From: Hydrogenophaga sp.
GTDB taxonomy: Bacteria; Pseudomonadota; Gammaproteobacteria; Burkholderiales; Burkholderiaceae_C
Reading direction: 5' to 3'
Assembly: GCF_019264445.1 (NCBI RefSeq)
Contig: NZ_JAHVAB010000040.1
Coordinates: 62,001 to 126,000, forward strand
DNA: 64,000 nucleotides
Shown here piece after piece: positions 18,361-27,384 of this stretch. The position numbers and the translations under genes are program-made. Within the stretch, counting starts at the first letter, position 1, and each line of letters begins with the position of its first letter. The notes beneath the pieces are model-generated. The model did no database searches. It worked only from the letters and a program-made list of their open reading frames with translations, and was not told the origin of the DNA.

Positions 18361-18980
18361 GCGGCCAACCCGACAGGCGTCTTGAGCATCGGCACGAAAC
18401 CGGGCAACGCCTCGATGCGCGCCAGCCACGCGCGGATGGCCGGATAAGGCTGCAGAGAAACGAGGCCTTCCGGTGCGCGCGCCACGTAGGCGTAGTGCGC
18501 CAGATCGGCCAGCGTGGCACGTTCGCCCACCAGAAACGGCGAGCGCGCGAGCTCCGCTTCCATCAAGGCCAGCAGCCCCTGGGCGCGCTCGATCGCATCC
18601 TTGGGGTCGGTGGGCAACCCGAACAGCTGCACCACACGGGCGGCGGCCGGTCCGAACGCCAATGGCCCGGCCGCCAGGGACAGCCAGCGTTGCACGCGGG
18701 CAGCGCCCACCGGATCGCGCGGCAGCCACTGGCCGGGTGCATAGCGACCTTCCAGATAGACCAGGATGGCGTTGGAGTCGGGCAATGTGAAGTCGCCATC
18801 GCGCAGCACAGGGACCTGCCCCAGCGGATTCATGGCGAGGAATTCGGGCGCCTTGTGGTGCTGCTGCGCCAGATCCACATCGATGCGCTCGAAAGGCAGC
18901 CCGAGCAGCGAGAGGAACAACTCAACGCGGTGGCAGTGGCCGGAAATGGCGTGGCGGTACAGCTGGAGGGTGGGCTTCAT
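18357..18980 (-). CDS. Glutathione S-transferase family protein
   Basis: This 207-residue protein has an N-terminal thioredoxin-like glutathione-binding domain (LQLYRHAISGHCHRVE, then the cis-Pro region GQVPVLRDG and the gamma-glutamyl site DSNAILVYLE) and a C-terminal helical domain. It conjugates or reduces electrophiles with glutathione in the cytoplasm. It heads a minus-strand operon with a PNPOx-like and an SDR gene and is divergent from a LysR regulator followed by glutathione reductase, so this locus looks like a glutathione-dependent detoxification unit. Confidence 0.9.
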   Translation of the reverse strand: MKPTLQLYRHAISGHCHRVELFLSLLGLPFERIDVDLAQQHHKAPEFLAMNPLGQVPVLRDGDFTLPDSNAILVYLEGRYAPGQWLPRDPVGAARVQRWLSLAAGPLAFGPAAARVVQLFGLPTDPKDAIERAQGLLALMEAELARSPFLVGERATLADLAHYAYVARAPEGLVSLQPYPAIRAWLARIEALPGFVPMLKTPVGLAA

Positions 18981-19063
18981 GGTGACTCCTGGTTGACGAT
19001 GCAGCGATCTTCTTTGCTTCACAGGATTCCATAAATGCCCTCGCGTGCACTTGACTGCTCCAA

Positions 19064-19074
19064 TAAACGGTTTA
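19064..19074. promoter_or_regulatory. Small inverted repeat in the GST/LysR divergent promoter region
   Basis: TAAAC-G-GTTTA lies just upstream of the LysR start codon in an AT-rich pocket, with a TTGACT thirteen bases before it. It is a plausible autoregulatory site of the LysR protein for the divergent GST operon. The evidence is positional only. Confidence 0.35.
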
Positions 19075-19081
19075 ATACCGC

Positions 19082-19987
19082 ATGGACAAGTTCCGCGCCA
19101 TGACCACATTCGTGCAGATCGCCGACGCCGGCAGCCTCACGGCGGCGGCCTGGGCCATGGAGGCCTCGCTGCCCGCGGTGGTGCGCTCGCTCGCTGCCTA
19201 CGAAGCCGCCTTGGGCGTGCGCCTGTTCAACCGCACCACGCGCCGCATCTCGCTCACCGAAGATGGCCGCCGCCACCTGGCCAACTGCCGCCAGTTGCTG
19301 GCCGCGCTCCACGATGCCGAGGCCGAGCTGAAAAACGATGCTGCCGAACCGACGGGCCTGCTCACCATCACCGCGCCGGTGTTGTTTGGCCAGATGCACG
19401 TCGCGCCCATCGTCACGCGCTTTGCACTGCAGCACCGGCAGCTGCGCTGTCGCGTGACGCTGCTGGACCGCGTGGTGAACCTGCTCGAAGAAGGCATCGA
19501 TGTGGGCATCCGCATCGGTCACCTGGAGGACTCCAGCCTCGTCGCACTGCCGCTGGGCCAGATGCGGCGGGTGGTGGTGGCCAGCCCGGCATGGCTGCGC
19601 GAGCACGGCCGCCCCACCCACCCGAACGACCTGCTGTCCACCAACTGCGTGCGCATCACCGACCACACGCCCACCTGGGGCCCGTTTCGCGACGGCCACA
19701 AAACCCTCAAGCTGCACGTGAGCGGCAACCTGGAGTTCAATCACATTGCGCCGGCCGTGCAAGCCTGCGCAGCGGGCGCGGGCTTCGGCCAGTTCCTGTC
19801 GTACCAGGTGGCGCCGCTGCTGCAGTCGGGGCATCTTGAAACCGTGCTGGACGATTTCGAGGAAGCCCCGCGCCCGATCCATGTGGTCTACCCCCACGCC
19901 CGCCTGCTGCCCGCGCGCACGCGCGCGTTCATCGATTTCATCCGCCAGGAACTCAAGGGCTTTGCGCCCGGAAACCCACCACCATGA
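19082..19987 (+). CDS. LysR family transcriptional regulator
   Basis: This 301-residue protein has an N-terminal winged helix-turn-helix (FVQIADAGSLTAAAWAM, then LFNRTTRRISLTEDG) and a C-terminal periplasmic-binding-like effector domain (TGLLTITAPVLFG, DVGIRIGHLEDSS). It probably controls the divergent GST operon, the usual target for this layout. Its TGA overlaps the glutathione reductase ATG in an ATGA arrangement, so regulator and reductase share a transcript. The effector is unknown. It does not resemble the PhcA quorum regulator. Confidence 0.92.
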   Translation: MDKFRAMTTFVQIADAGSLTAAAWAMEASLPAVVRSLAAYEAALGVRLFNRTTRRISLTEDGRRHLANCRQLLAALHDAEAELKNDAAEPTGLLTITAPVLFGQMHVAPIVTRFALQHRQLRCRVTLLDRVVNLLEEGIDVGIRIGHLEDSSLVALPLGQMRRVVVASPAWLREHGRPTHPNDLLSTNCVRITDHTPTWGPFRDGHKTLKLHVSGNLEFNHIAPAVQACAAGAGFGQFLSYQVAPLLQSGHLETVLDDFEEAPRPIHVVYPHARLLPARTRAFIDFIRQELKGFAPGNPPP

Positions 19988-21384
19988 CCACTTCCACTTT
20001 CGACTTTGACCTGTTCGTGATCGGCGGCGGCAGCGGCGGCGTGCGCGCCGCGCGCATGGCGGCGCAGCGCGGTGCGCGCGTGGCGCTGGCCGAGATGCTC
20101 GGCACCGACGGCCTGGGCGGCACCTGCGTCAATGTGGGCTGCATCCCCAAGAAGCTCTACAGCTACGCCGCGCACTACGCCGAGGCGTTCGAGGAGTCGC
20201 ACGGCTTCGGCTGGGAAGGCGCGGCACCCAGCTTCAACTGGTCCACGCTCAAGGCCAACCGGGCCAAGGAAATCAGCCGCCTCAACGGCATCTACGGCAA
20301 CCTGCTCACCGGCGCCGGGGTGACGGTGTTCAACGCCTTCGCGCGCATCGACGGTGCGCAGTCCGTGGTGCTCAATGTCCACGGTGAGCCCGGCGAAAAG
20401 CGCGTGACGGCGAAACACATCCTGATCGCCACCGGTGGCACGCCCAGCGTGCCCGGGATCGAGGGGCGCGAGCACGTCATCGACTCCAACGCCATCTTCG
20501 ACCTCGAACCCTTTCCCCAGCGCCTGCTGATCGTGGGGGGCGGCTACATCGCCTGCGAGTTCGCCTCCATCTTCAACGGCCTGGGCGCCTCCGTGACGCA
20601 GCTCTACCGCGGCGAACAGGTGCTGCGCGGCTTCGACAACGAGATTCGCCACTTTGTGGCACAGGAAATGACCAAGGCCGGCGTGGACCTGCGGCTGGGG
20701 GCCGATGTAGCCGCTATCACCCGCACGGCCGAAGGCCTGCGCGTGGCGCTCAAGGGCGGTGGCGAGGTGCTGGCCGACGCCGTGCTCTACGCCACCGGCC
20801 GCGTGCCCAACGTGAAGGGCCTGGGCCTGCAGGCTGTGGGCGTGGCCCAGGGCAAGGCGGGCGAGGTCATCGTCGATGAACGCTACCAGACCAGCGTGCC
20901 CTCAATCTACGCCGTGGGCGACGTCACCAACCGCGTGCAGCTCACGCCCGTGGCCCTGGGCGAGGCGATGGTGGTGGTCGACCAGCTGTTCGGCCCGGCG
21001 GCGGGCAAGCCACCGCGCAGCATGGCCTACGAGTTCATCCCCACCGCCGTGTTCACCCACCCCAGCATCGGCACGGTGGGCTATGGCGAGGAGACCGCGC
21101 GCGAGAAGTTTGGCGAGGTCACCATTTTTCGCAGCGAGTTCAAGTCGCTCAAGCACACGCTCTCGGGCAGCACCGAGCGCACGCTGATGAAGCTGGTGGT
21201 GGACACCGCCAGCGACCGCGTGGTGGGCCTGCACATGGTGGGCGCCGAGGCCGGCGAGATCGTGCAGGGCTTTGCCGTGGCGCTGAAGGCCGGCGCCACC
21301 AAGGCCGTGTTCGACAGCACCATCGGCATCCACCCCACCGCCGCCGAAGAGTTCGTGACCATGCGCGAGCCGGTCAAGCGGTAA
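19984..21384 (+). CDS. gor: Glutathione-disulfide reductase
   Basis: This FAD- and NADPH-dependent reductase of 466 residues regenerates reduced glutathione. Visible features are the FAD loop IGGGSGGVRAAR (about 12-23), the redox-active disulfide GGTCVNVGCIPKK, the NAD(P)-binding region IVGGGYIACEFA near 183, and the C-terminal catalytic HPTAAEE with its His-Glu pair. Its start overlaps the LysR stop by four bases. Position next to a GST operon strongly supports glutathione rather than another disulfide substrate. Confidence 0.95.
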   Translation: MTTSTFDFDLFVIGGGSGGVRAARMAAQRGARVALAEMLGTDGLGGTCVNVGCIPKKLYSYAAHYAEAFEESHGFGWEGAAPSFNWSTLKANRAKEISRLNGIYGNLLTGAGVTVFNAFARIDGAQSVVLNVHGEPGEKRVTAKHILIATGGTPSVPGIEGREHVIDSNAIFDLEPFPQRLLIVGGGYIACEFASIFNGLGASVTQLYRGEQVLRGFDNEIRHFVAQEMTKAGVDLRLGADVAAITRTAEGLRVALKGGGEVLADAVLYATGRVPNVKGLGLQAVGVAQGKAGEVIVDERYQTSVPSIYAVGDVTNRVQLTPVALGEAMVVVDQLFGPAAGKPPRSMAYEFIPTAVFTHPSIGTVGYGEETAREKFGEVTIFRSEFKSLKHTLSGSTERTLMKLVVDTASDRVVGLHMVGAEAGEIVQGFAVALKAGATKAVFDSTIGIHPTAAEEFVTMREPVKR

Positions 21385-21385
21385 C

Positions 21386-21409
21386 CCACATGCGGCGGGC
21401 GTCATGTGG
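21386..21409. other. Hairpin between gor and amn
   Basis: CCACATG-N10-CATGTGG is a perfect 7-bp inverted repeat right after the gor stop codon and before the AMP nucleosidase start. It could be a weak intercistronic terminator or mRNA-stabilising hairpin. It contains an in-frame ATG at 21404 that I do not favour as the amn start. Confidence 0.4.
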
Positions 21410-21427
21410 CAGCGCCACAATAGCGCC

Positions 21428-22936
21428 ATGCAGAAAACCCCCGCCTTCACCGCCCCCCTCGTTTTCAAAGACCCTGCCCTGGCGCTCGCCCAGGTGCAGC
21501 GCATCTACCAGGACAACGTGGAGTTCCTGCGCCAGGCCATGCGCGACTTCGTTGCCGGCGGCGACTTCGGCCACACGCATGTGCGCGCGTGCTACCCCTA
21601 TGTGCGGCTGCACACGCACAGCGTGCTGCGCCAGGGGTCGGGCGCAGTGGGCCAGCCACTGAGCCGCCTGAGCTACGGCTTCGTGGCCGGCCCCGGGCGC
21701 TACGAGACCACGCTCACGCGCCCGGACCTCTACAGCGACTACTACCTCGAACAGTTCCGCCTGCTGCTGGCCAACCACGGCGGCGAACTCGAGGTGGGGA
21801 CCAGCACGCAGCCCATCCCGATCCACTTCTCGTTTGCCGAACACGACCACGTGGAAGGCAGCATGGACGTGATGCGCCGCGCCCTCATGCGCGACGTGTT
21901 CGACCTGCCCGACCTCACTGCCATGGACGACGGCATCGCCAACGGCACGCACGAACCGCGCGCCGGCGAAGCCCACCCGCTCTCGCTGTTCACCGCGCCC
22001 CGGGTCGACTACTCGCTGCAGCGCCTGCGCCACTACACCGGCACCGCGCCCGAGTGGTTCCAGAACTTCGTGCTGTTCACCAACTACCAGTTCTACATCG
22101 ACGAGTTCATCAAACTCGGCCACGCCGAGATGGCCAAGCCCGACAGCGAATACGTGGCCTTCATCGAACCCGGCAACGTGGTGATGCGCCGCACCGGCCT
22201 GCCCGCCGAGCCAGGGGACGAGCTCGGCAACGCGCCGCCGCGCCTGCCCCAGATGCCGGGCTACCACCTCATGCGCCATGACCGCAGCGGCATCACCATG
22301 GTCAACATCGGCGTCGGCCCGGCCAACGCCAAGACCATCACCGACCACATTGCCGTGCTGCGCCCGCATGCGTGGCTCATGCTCGGCCACTGCGCCGGCC
22401 TGCGCACCACCCAGCAGCTGGGCGACTACGTGCTGGCCCACGCCTACGTGCGCGAAGACCATGTGCTCGACGAGGAGCTCCCGCTGTGGGTGCCGATCCC
22501 CGCACTGGCCGAGATTCAGCTCGCCCTGGAAGGCGCTGTGGCCGACGTCACGGGCGTGCCGCCGCAAGAGCTCAAGCGCATCATGCGCACCGGCACCGTG
22601 GCCAGCACCGACAACCGCAACTGGGAACTGCTGCCCGACAACATGCCGCAGCGCCGGTTTTCACAATCGCGCGCGGTGGCGCTCGACATGGAATCCGCCA
22701 CCATCGCCGCCAACGGTTTCCGCTTCCGCGTGCCCTACGGCACCCTGCTCTGCGTGAGCGACAAGCCCCTGCACGGCGAGATCAAGCTGCCCGGCATGGC
22801 CAACCACTTCTACCGCGAGCGGGTCGACCAGCACCTGCGCATCGGCATCCGCGCCATCGACATCCTGCGCGAAGGCGGGCCCGACCAGCTGCACAGCCGC
22901 AAGCTGCGCAGCTTCGCGGAAGTGGCGTTTCAGTAA
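21428..22936 (+). CDS. amn: AMP nucleosidase
   Basis: This 502-residue enzyme hydrolyses AMP to adenine and ribose 5-phosphate, controlling adenylate pools. The N-terminal regulatory domain (to about residue 190) is followed by a nucleoside phosphorylase-like catalytic domain, with NIGVGPANAKTITDHIAVLRP, LGHCAGL and the late ALDMESATIAANG, where the ME-S segment contacts the ribose. The length is slightly above the E. coli enzyme (about 484). I used the ATG at 21428; an ATG 24 bases upstream is less likely. It may be co-transcribed with gor. Confidence 0.93.
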   Translation: MQKTPAFTAPLVFKDPALALAQVQRIYQDNVEFLRQAMRDFVAGGDFGHTHVRACYPYVRLHTHSVLRQGSGAVGQPLSRLSYGFVAGPGRYETTLTRPDLYSDYYLEQFRLLLANHGGELEVGTSTQPIPIHFSFAEHDHVEGSMDVMRRALMRDVFDLPDLTAMDDGIANGTHEPRAGEAHPLSLFTAPRVDYSLQRLRHYTGTAPEWFQNFVLFTNYQFYIDEFIKLGHAEMAKPDSEYVAFIEPGNVVMRRTGLPAEPGDELGNAPPRLPQMPGYHLMRHDRSGITMVNIGVGPANAKTITDHIAVLRPHAWLMLGHCAGLRTTQQLGDYVLAHAYVREDHVLDEELPLWVPIPALAEIQLALEGAVADVTGVPPQELKRIMRTGTVASTDNRNWELLPDNMPQRRFSQSRAVALDMESATIAANGFRFRVPYGTLLCVSDKPLHGEIKLPGMANHFYRERVDQHLRIGIRAIDILREGGPDQLHSRKLRSFAEVAFQ

Positions 22937-22953
22937 GCGCGGCAGCCCGGGCG

Positions 22954-24225
22954 TCAGGACCGCCCGGCCCGCACCAGCTCCAGCGTTTCGTTGGTCTGTG
23001 AGGCGCTGGCCGCCACAGCGGTGGTCCGAAACTCGACCGTGAAGCGAACCACCCGCTTGAGTGCTGGCGCGTACCAGACCGTGGCGCGGTAAGGCACGTT
23101 GGTGATGAAGTTGCCGAAGAGACGGCCGTGCCAGCCACGCAGGTCGATGCGCACGGCGCTGTACTCGACATCGCCCACACGCAGCGGTTGTTCGGGTGAC
23201 GCCACCGCTCGCAGGTCGTAATTGGCGGGCTGGCTTTGCCAGCTGGTCGTGAAATTGATCTGGCGCACACCACTCATCACCTGGCCGTCCGGCGCCCAGC
23301 CGCCCGGCGGGGTCACCATGTCGAGCTCGACCAGCGCCTGTGAAGTGGCCTCCAGCAACTTGCCATGGAGGTCCTCCACGCGGGTGCCACCGTTGAAGAC
23401 CACGCGGTTCCCTTCGACGCGATCCACCTTCAGGTTCACCGGCGTCTTCTGCTTGGTCAGTGCATCGGTGATCACGTATTCAAACCAGTCGCCCGCCCTG
23501 CGTTGCGCGGTCAATGGCGCCGCCACCGCGGCGGTGCCTGGCGCCGCTTCGGCCGGGCTCGGGGAGGCAACGCGCCGCGCCAGGAGCTCACGCCCGCGCT
23601 CGGGCAGCTCGGTGATCCGGTAAGCCGGCACCGCCAGGTTGATGTTCTGCGACTCGCGCCGCGTGAACGAGGTGATCCCGACCAGGCGCCCTTCGGCGTC
23701 AAACAACCCGCCCCCGCTGGAGCCGGGCGAGATCGGCGCCGTGGTCTGCACAAACATCAACTGCCCAGCATCGTTGCGCCGCAGCCCGGACAACAGTCCA
23801 TCGCTCAGCGTGGTCTCCAGCCCCTGCGGCGTGCCAATGGCGTACACCCGCGCCCCCACCCGCAGCGCCTCACTGGCCGCCAGCTCCACCGCCGGCGCCT
23901 GAAAGTTGTCCACCCGCAACTGGCACAGGTCGTTCTCCGGGTCCGGAAACTCCAGCCTGGCGCCGTAGCTCACGTTGGCCTTTGTCACCTGGATGCGCGT
24001 CATGCGCGCCAGCACGTGGCAGTTGGTCACCAGCCGCCCCGGCCCGACCACCACCGCGCTGCCCTGCATCTGACCACGCCCTTGCGCGTCGGAGGCCATC
24101 ACCGTCCACACGCTGGGCTCCACCTTCGCAAACAGCGCATCCGGCTCCAGCGACCACGCCGGCGCACTCGCCACGACGCCGATGGCCAGCACCAGCCAGC
24201 TTCGCAACCCACGCATGCTCTCCAT
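22954..24225 (-). CDS. Secreted trypsin-like serine protease with an extra C-terminal domain
   Basis: This 423-residue protein starts with a Sec signal peptide (hydrophobic core about residues 8-22, ending in APAWS). The N-terminal half is a trypsin-like S1C protease with an intact triad: His in TNCHVL, Asp in DPENDLCQL, Ser in SPGSSGGGLF. There is no PDZ domain of the DegP type. After an Ala/Pro linker (about 215-235) the C-terminal half begins with AGDWFEYVITDALT and is a beta-rich domain of unknown function. The ATG at 24225 follows AGGGAGA. It is likely periplasmic and involved in envelope quality control or processing. It stands alone. Confidence 0.85.
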   Translation of the reverse strand: MESMRGLRSWLVLAIGVVASAPAWSLEPDALFAKVEPSVWTVMASDAQGRGQMQGSAVVVGPGRLVTNCHVLARMTRIQVTKANVSYGARLEFPDPENDLCQLRVDNFQAPAVELAASEALRVGARVYAIGTPQGLETTLSDGLLSGLRRNDAGQLMFVQTTAPISPGSSGGGLFDAEGRLVGITSFTRRESQNINLAVPAYRITELPERGRELLARRVASPSPAEAAPGTAAVAAPLTAQRRAGDWFEYVITDALTKQKTPVNLKVDRVEGNRVVFNGGTRVEDLHGKLLEATSQALVELDMVTPPGGWAPDGQVMSGVRQINFTTSWQSQPANYDLRAVASPEQPLRVGDVEYSAVRIDLRGWHGRLFGNFITNVPYRATVWYAPALKRVVRFTVEFRTTAVAASASQTNETLELVRAGRS

Positions 24226-24392
24226 CACCGTCTCCCTTGATTTGGTGCCGGGATCGTACCTGCTTGTAACAAGATGAACGGCTGGGACTTCTACCGAGCC
24301 GGGCCTGGTGCGGCGAATCTCACGCGAGACGCGCGTGCCCACAGGCGCCCATCGCGGTTAAGCTGCGCCGACACCACTTTTCCCACCGTGCC

Positions 24393-26666
24393 ATGGCCTC
24401 CACCCGACGCAAATTCATCCTCGGCACCCTCGCCGCCACCGGTGCGCTGGTGCTCGGCTGGTCGGTGATGCCACCGCGCCAGCGGCTCACCACGTCTGCG
24501 CCGCTGCCGGTGGGTGCCAACGAATCGGCGCTCAATGGCTGGGTGAAGATCGATGCCGATGGCAGCGTCACGGTGATGCTGGCCAAGAGCGAGATGGGCC
24601 AGGGCGTGGCGACCTCCTTGTGCATGCTGCTGGCCGACGAGCTGGATGCCGACTGGTCGCGTGTGCGCTTCGAGGCCTCGCCCATCGACAAGATCTACAA
24701 CAACATCGCCACCGTGGTCGACGGGCTGCCGGTGCACCCCGACACCGACAGCCGCGTGCTCGACGTGGCGCGCTGGATGACAGCCAAGACCATGCGCGAG
24801 ATCGGCGTGATGATGACGGGCGGCTCTTCCAGTGTGAAAGACCTGTGGCTGCCCATGCGCGAGGCCGGCGCTTCGGCGCGGCAGATGCTGCTCAACGCCG
24901 CCGCGCAGCAATGGAACGCCGACCTGAGTGCCTGCCGCACCGACAACGGCGAGGTGATCGGGCCCGCCGGGCAGCGCGCCGGCTACGGCAGCCTGGCGGC
25001 TGCGGCGGCCCGGCAAAGCCTGCCGCGCTCACCTACCCTGAAGACGCCGGCGCAGTTCAAGCTGATTGGGCAGGCCACGAACCGCATCGAATCCGCCAGC
25101 AAGGTGGACGGCGGCGCGCGCTTTGGCATCGACGCCCGGCCCGAAGGCCTGTTGCACGCCAGCGTGCGGATGTGCCCGACGCTGCGCGGGCGCGTCGTGC
25201 GCTTCGACGCCGCCACGGCACAGGCCATGCCGGGTGTGCGCACCGTCGTGGCGTTCGAGCCGCGACAAGGCGGCACCGGTGGCGTGGCGGTCATTGCCGA
25301 CCAGGGCTGGCGCGCCAGGCAGGCAGCCGACGCCCTGAAGATCGAGTGGGACGCAGGCGAACTGGCCAGCTTCAACAGCGCCGACGCCATGGCGCAGCTC
25401 TCGCGCACGCTGGACACCGAACAAGGATTCGCCTTCTTCACCGAGGGCGACGTGGACGCTGCCATGGCCACGGCAGCGCGCGCCATCGAAGCCGAGTACC
25501 GCGCGCCCTACCTCGCGCACGCCACGATGGAGCCGATGAATTGCACGGTGCGCTTCGACGGCGACCGCGCCACGGTGTGGGTGTCGACCCAGGTGCCAGG
25601 GCTCGCCCGCAAGGCCGCTGCCGATGCGCTGGGCCTGCCTGTCGATGCCGTGACGGTGCACGTGCTGTTGCTCGGCGGCGGCTTCGGGCGGCGGCTGGAG
25701 GTGGACTTCATCGCGCAAGCGGCCACCATCGCCAAGGCGGTGCCGGGCGCGCCGGTGCAGACGCTGTGGTCGCGCGAGCAGGACATGCGCCACGACATCT
25801 ACCGCCCGGCTTGCGTGTCGCGCTTCAAGGCCGGGCTGGATGCGCAGGGGCAACTCGTGGCCTGGAAGAACACCAGTGCGGGCCAGACCATCGTGCCGCA
25901 GGCCCTGGAGCGCCTCTTCGGCCTGCCCGGCGGCGGGCCGGACAAGACCAGCTCGGAAGGCGCCTACGACCAGCCCTACGAATGGCCGGCCGCGCGCATT
26001 GCGCACGCCGCGGTCAACCTGCCGTTGCAGGTGGGCTTCTGGCGCTCGGTGGGCCATTCGCACCAGGCGTTCTTCAAGGAGAGCTTTGTCGACGAGGTGG
26101 CCCATGCGGCCGGCACCGACCCGCTCGCTTTTCGCGAGCGGCTGCTGCAGCGCCACCCGAGGCACCTCGCGGTGCTGCAGGCCGCCGCGAAAGCCGCTGG
26201 CTGGGGCACGCCTGGCGCCCCCGCGCCCGATGGCGCGAAAACGGCGAAAGGCCTGGCGCTGCACGCGTCGTTTGGCTCGGTGGTGGCGCAGGTGGCCGAG
26301 GTGTCGATGGCGGCCGACAAGACCGTTCGCGTGCACCGCGTGTGGTGCGCGATCGACTGCGGCACCGCCGTGAACCCGGCGGGCATCCAGCAGCAAATGG
26401 AGGGGGCGATCGTGTTTGGCCTGTCGGCAGCGCTGCACGGCCAGGTGGACATCGTCAACGGCCAGGTGCAGCCCGGCAACTTCAACGATCAACCCGTGCT
26501 GCGCATCCACGAGATGCCCGAGGTCGAGGTGTTGATCCTGCCCAGCGAGGCTCACCCCGAGGGCGTGGGCGAGCCGGGTGTGCCGCCCATCGCGCCGGCC
26601 GTGGCCAACGCGCTGTTTGCGCTCAACGGCCAGCGGTTGCGCAGCCTGCCGCTCAGGTCAGCTTGA
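24393..26666 (+). CDS. Molybdenum hydroxylase large subunit, isoquinoline 1-oxidoreductase beta type (IorB-like)
   Basis: This 757-residue protein belongs to the xanthine dehydrogenase superfamily: the molybdopterin cytosine dinucleotide-binding subunit of the membrane-exported IorB type, with a twin-arginine signal (STRRKFILGTL). Family motifs include EMGQGVATSL, the cofactor loops GGGFGRRLEVDF and QVGFWRSVGHSHQAF, and the active-site Glu in GVGEPGVPP near the C-terminus. These enzymes hydroxylate N-heterocycles or oxidise aldehydes. They need a small 2Fe-2S subunit (IorA), which I do not find in the window, so the partner must be elsewhere. The last 14 bases overlap the convergent anti-sigma gene. 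Confidence 0.9.
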   Translation: MASTRRKFILGTLAATGALVLGWSVMPPRQRLTTSAPLPVGANESALNGWVKIDADGSVTVMLAKSEMGQGVATSLCMLLADELDADWSRVRFEASPIDKIYNNIATVVDGLPVHPDTDSRVLDVARWMTAKTMREIGVMMTGGSSSVKDLWLPMREAGASARQMLLNAAAQQWNADLSACRTDNGEVIGPAGQRAGYGSLAAAAARQSLPRSPTLKTPAQFKLIGQATNRIESASKVDGGARFGIDARPEGLLHASVRMCPTLRGRVVRFDAATAQAMPGVRTVVAFEPRQGGTGGVAVIADQGWRARQAADALKIEWDAGELASFNSADAMAQLSRTLDTEQGFAFFTEGDVDAAMATAARAIEAEYRAPYLAHATMEPMNCTVRFDGDRATVWVSTQVPGLARKAAADALGLPVDAVTVHVLLLGGGFGRRLEVDFIAQAATIAKAVPGAPVQTLWSREQDMRHDIYRPACVSRFKAGLDAQGQLVAWKNTSAGQTIVPQALERLFGLPGGGPDKTSSEGAYDQPYEWPAARIAHAAVNLPLQVGFWRSVGHSHQAFFKESFVDEVAHAAGTDPLAFRERLLQRHPRHLAVLQAAAKAAGWGTPGAPAPDGAKTAKGLALHASFGSVVAQVAEVSMAADKTVRVHRVWCAIDCGTAVNPAGIQQQMEGAIVFGLSAALHGQVDIVNGQVQPGNFNDQPVLRIHEMPEVEVLILPSEAHPEGVGEPGVPPIAPAVANALFALNGQRLRSLPLRSA

Positions 26667-27384
26667 CCGAACGACCAATGTAGAGAATGGGCCCGGTGGG
26701 CCGCCCGGTGGGCGAACCGTTGTAGGGCTCCAGCGTGATCTCGAACAGCTGGTTGGGCACCAGCGGAGGCAACTGGTCGAGCTTCACTTCCAGCGGCTGG
26801 CCGGGCTGCACCAGGCCCAGCGACACCGGCGCGTTCCAGGTGTCGGCCTTGGTCCAGAACTGCAGCGAACGCTGTTCGGGCACGGCGGTGGTGCCCAGCG
26901 GCACCAGGCGCAAGGTGTTGGTGCCGCTGGTCTGCACGATCCAGCCCGGGGCTGTGCCGTTGGGCTCGACCAGCACCACCATGTACTGCGGCGCCGCAGG
27001 CGCAAAGAGCCCCGTGGCCGGGAGCAGCGCGACGACGGACGCCGCCACAAAACCCGTGGCGGCCACCGTGCGCCAGAAGCCCAGGCTGCTCCACCAGGTC
27101 TGCCACGCGCTGGCTTGGACAGGCGCGCGTCTGCGCACAGGCGCCGCCGCGGGGGCCACGGCCGGCGCGATGGCGTTTTCAATGCGTGCCCACAACGCGG
27201 GCGATGGCTCCACCGGCTCGGCCAATGCCGTCAGGGGCAGCAAGCGGGCTTCCCAGCCATCGACCGCCGCGCGCAGGGCCGCGTCGGTGGGCAGGCGCGC
27301 CTGCACGTCGTGCCGGCCCGCGGCAGAGAGCGTGCCGAGCACGTAGGCAGCGGCGAGTTCGTCGTCGAGATCGCGCGGGCTCAT
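26653..27384 (-). CDS. Anti-sigma factor, RskA-like
   Basis: This 243-residue protein has an N-terminal cytoplasmic sigma-binding region (ELAAAYVLGTLSAAGRHDVQARL, about 8-30), a single membrane helix near residues 109-128 (VAATGFVAASVVALLP), and a C-terminal periplasmic domain of RskA type ending in GPILYIGRSVKLT. It should hold its cognate ECF sigma inactive at the membrane until a stress signal triggers release. The ATG overlaps the sigma factor stop codon in an ATGA arrangement, confirming the pair. The 3' end overlaps the convergent molybdenum hydroxylase gene. Confidence 0.9.
   Translation of the reverse strand: MSPRDLDDELAAAYVLGTLSAAGRHDVQARLPTDAALRAAVDGWEARLLPLTALAEPVEPSPALWARIENAIAPAVAPAAAPVRRRAPVQASAWQTWWSSLGFWRTVAATGFVAASVVALLPATGLFAPAAPQYMVVLVEPNGTAPGWIVQTSGTNTLRLVPLGTTAVPEQRSLQFWTKADTWNAPVSLGLVQPGQPLEVKLDQLPPLVPNQLFEITLEPYNGSPTGRPTGPILYIGRSVKLT

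Noticed and set aside
19082-19987. LysR gene considered as the missing PhcA of the phc system
   Set aside because: Its sequence and its place beside GST and glutathione reductase point to a detoxification regulator; it lacks resemblance to PhcA as I know it.
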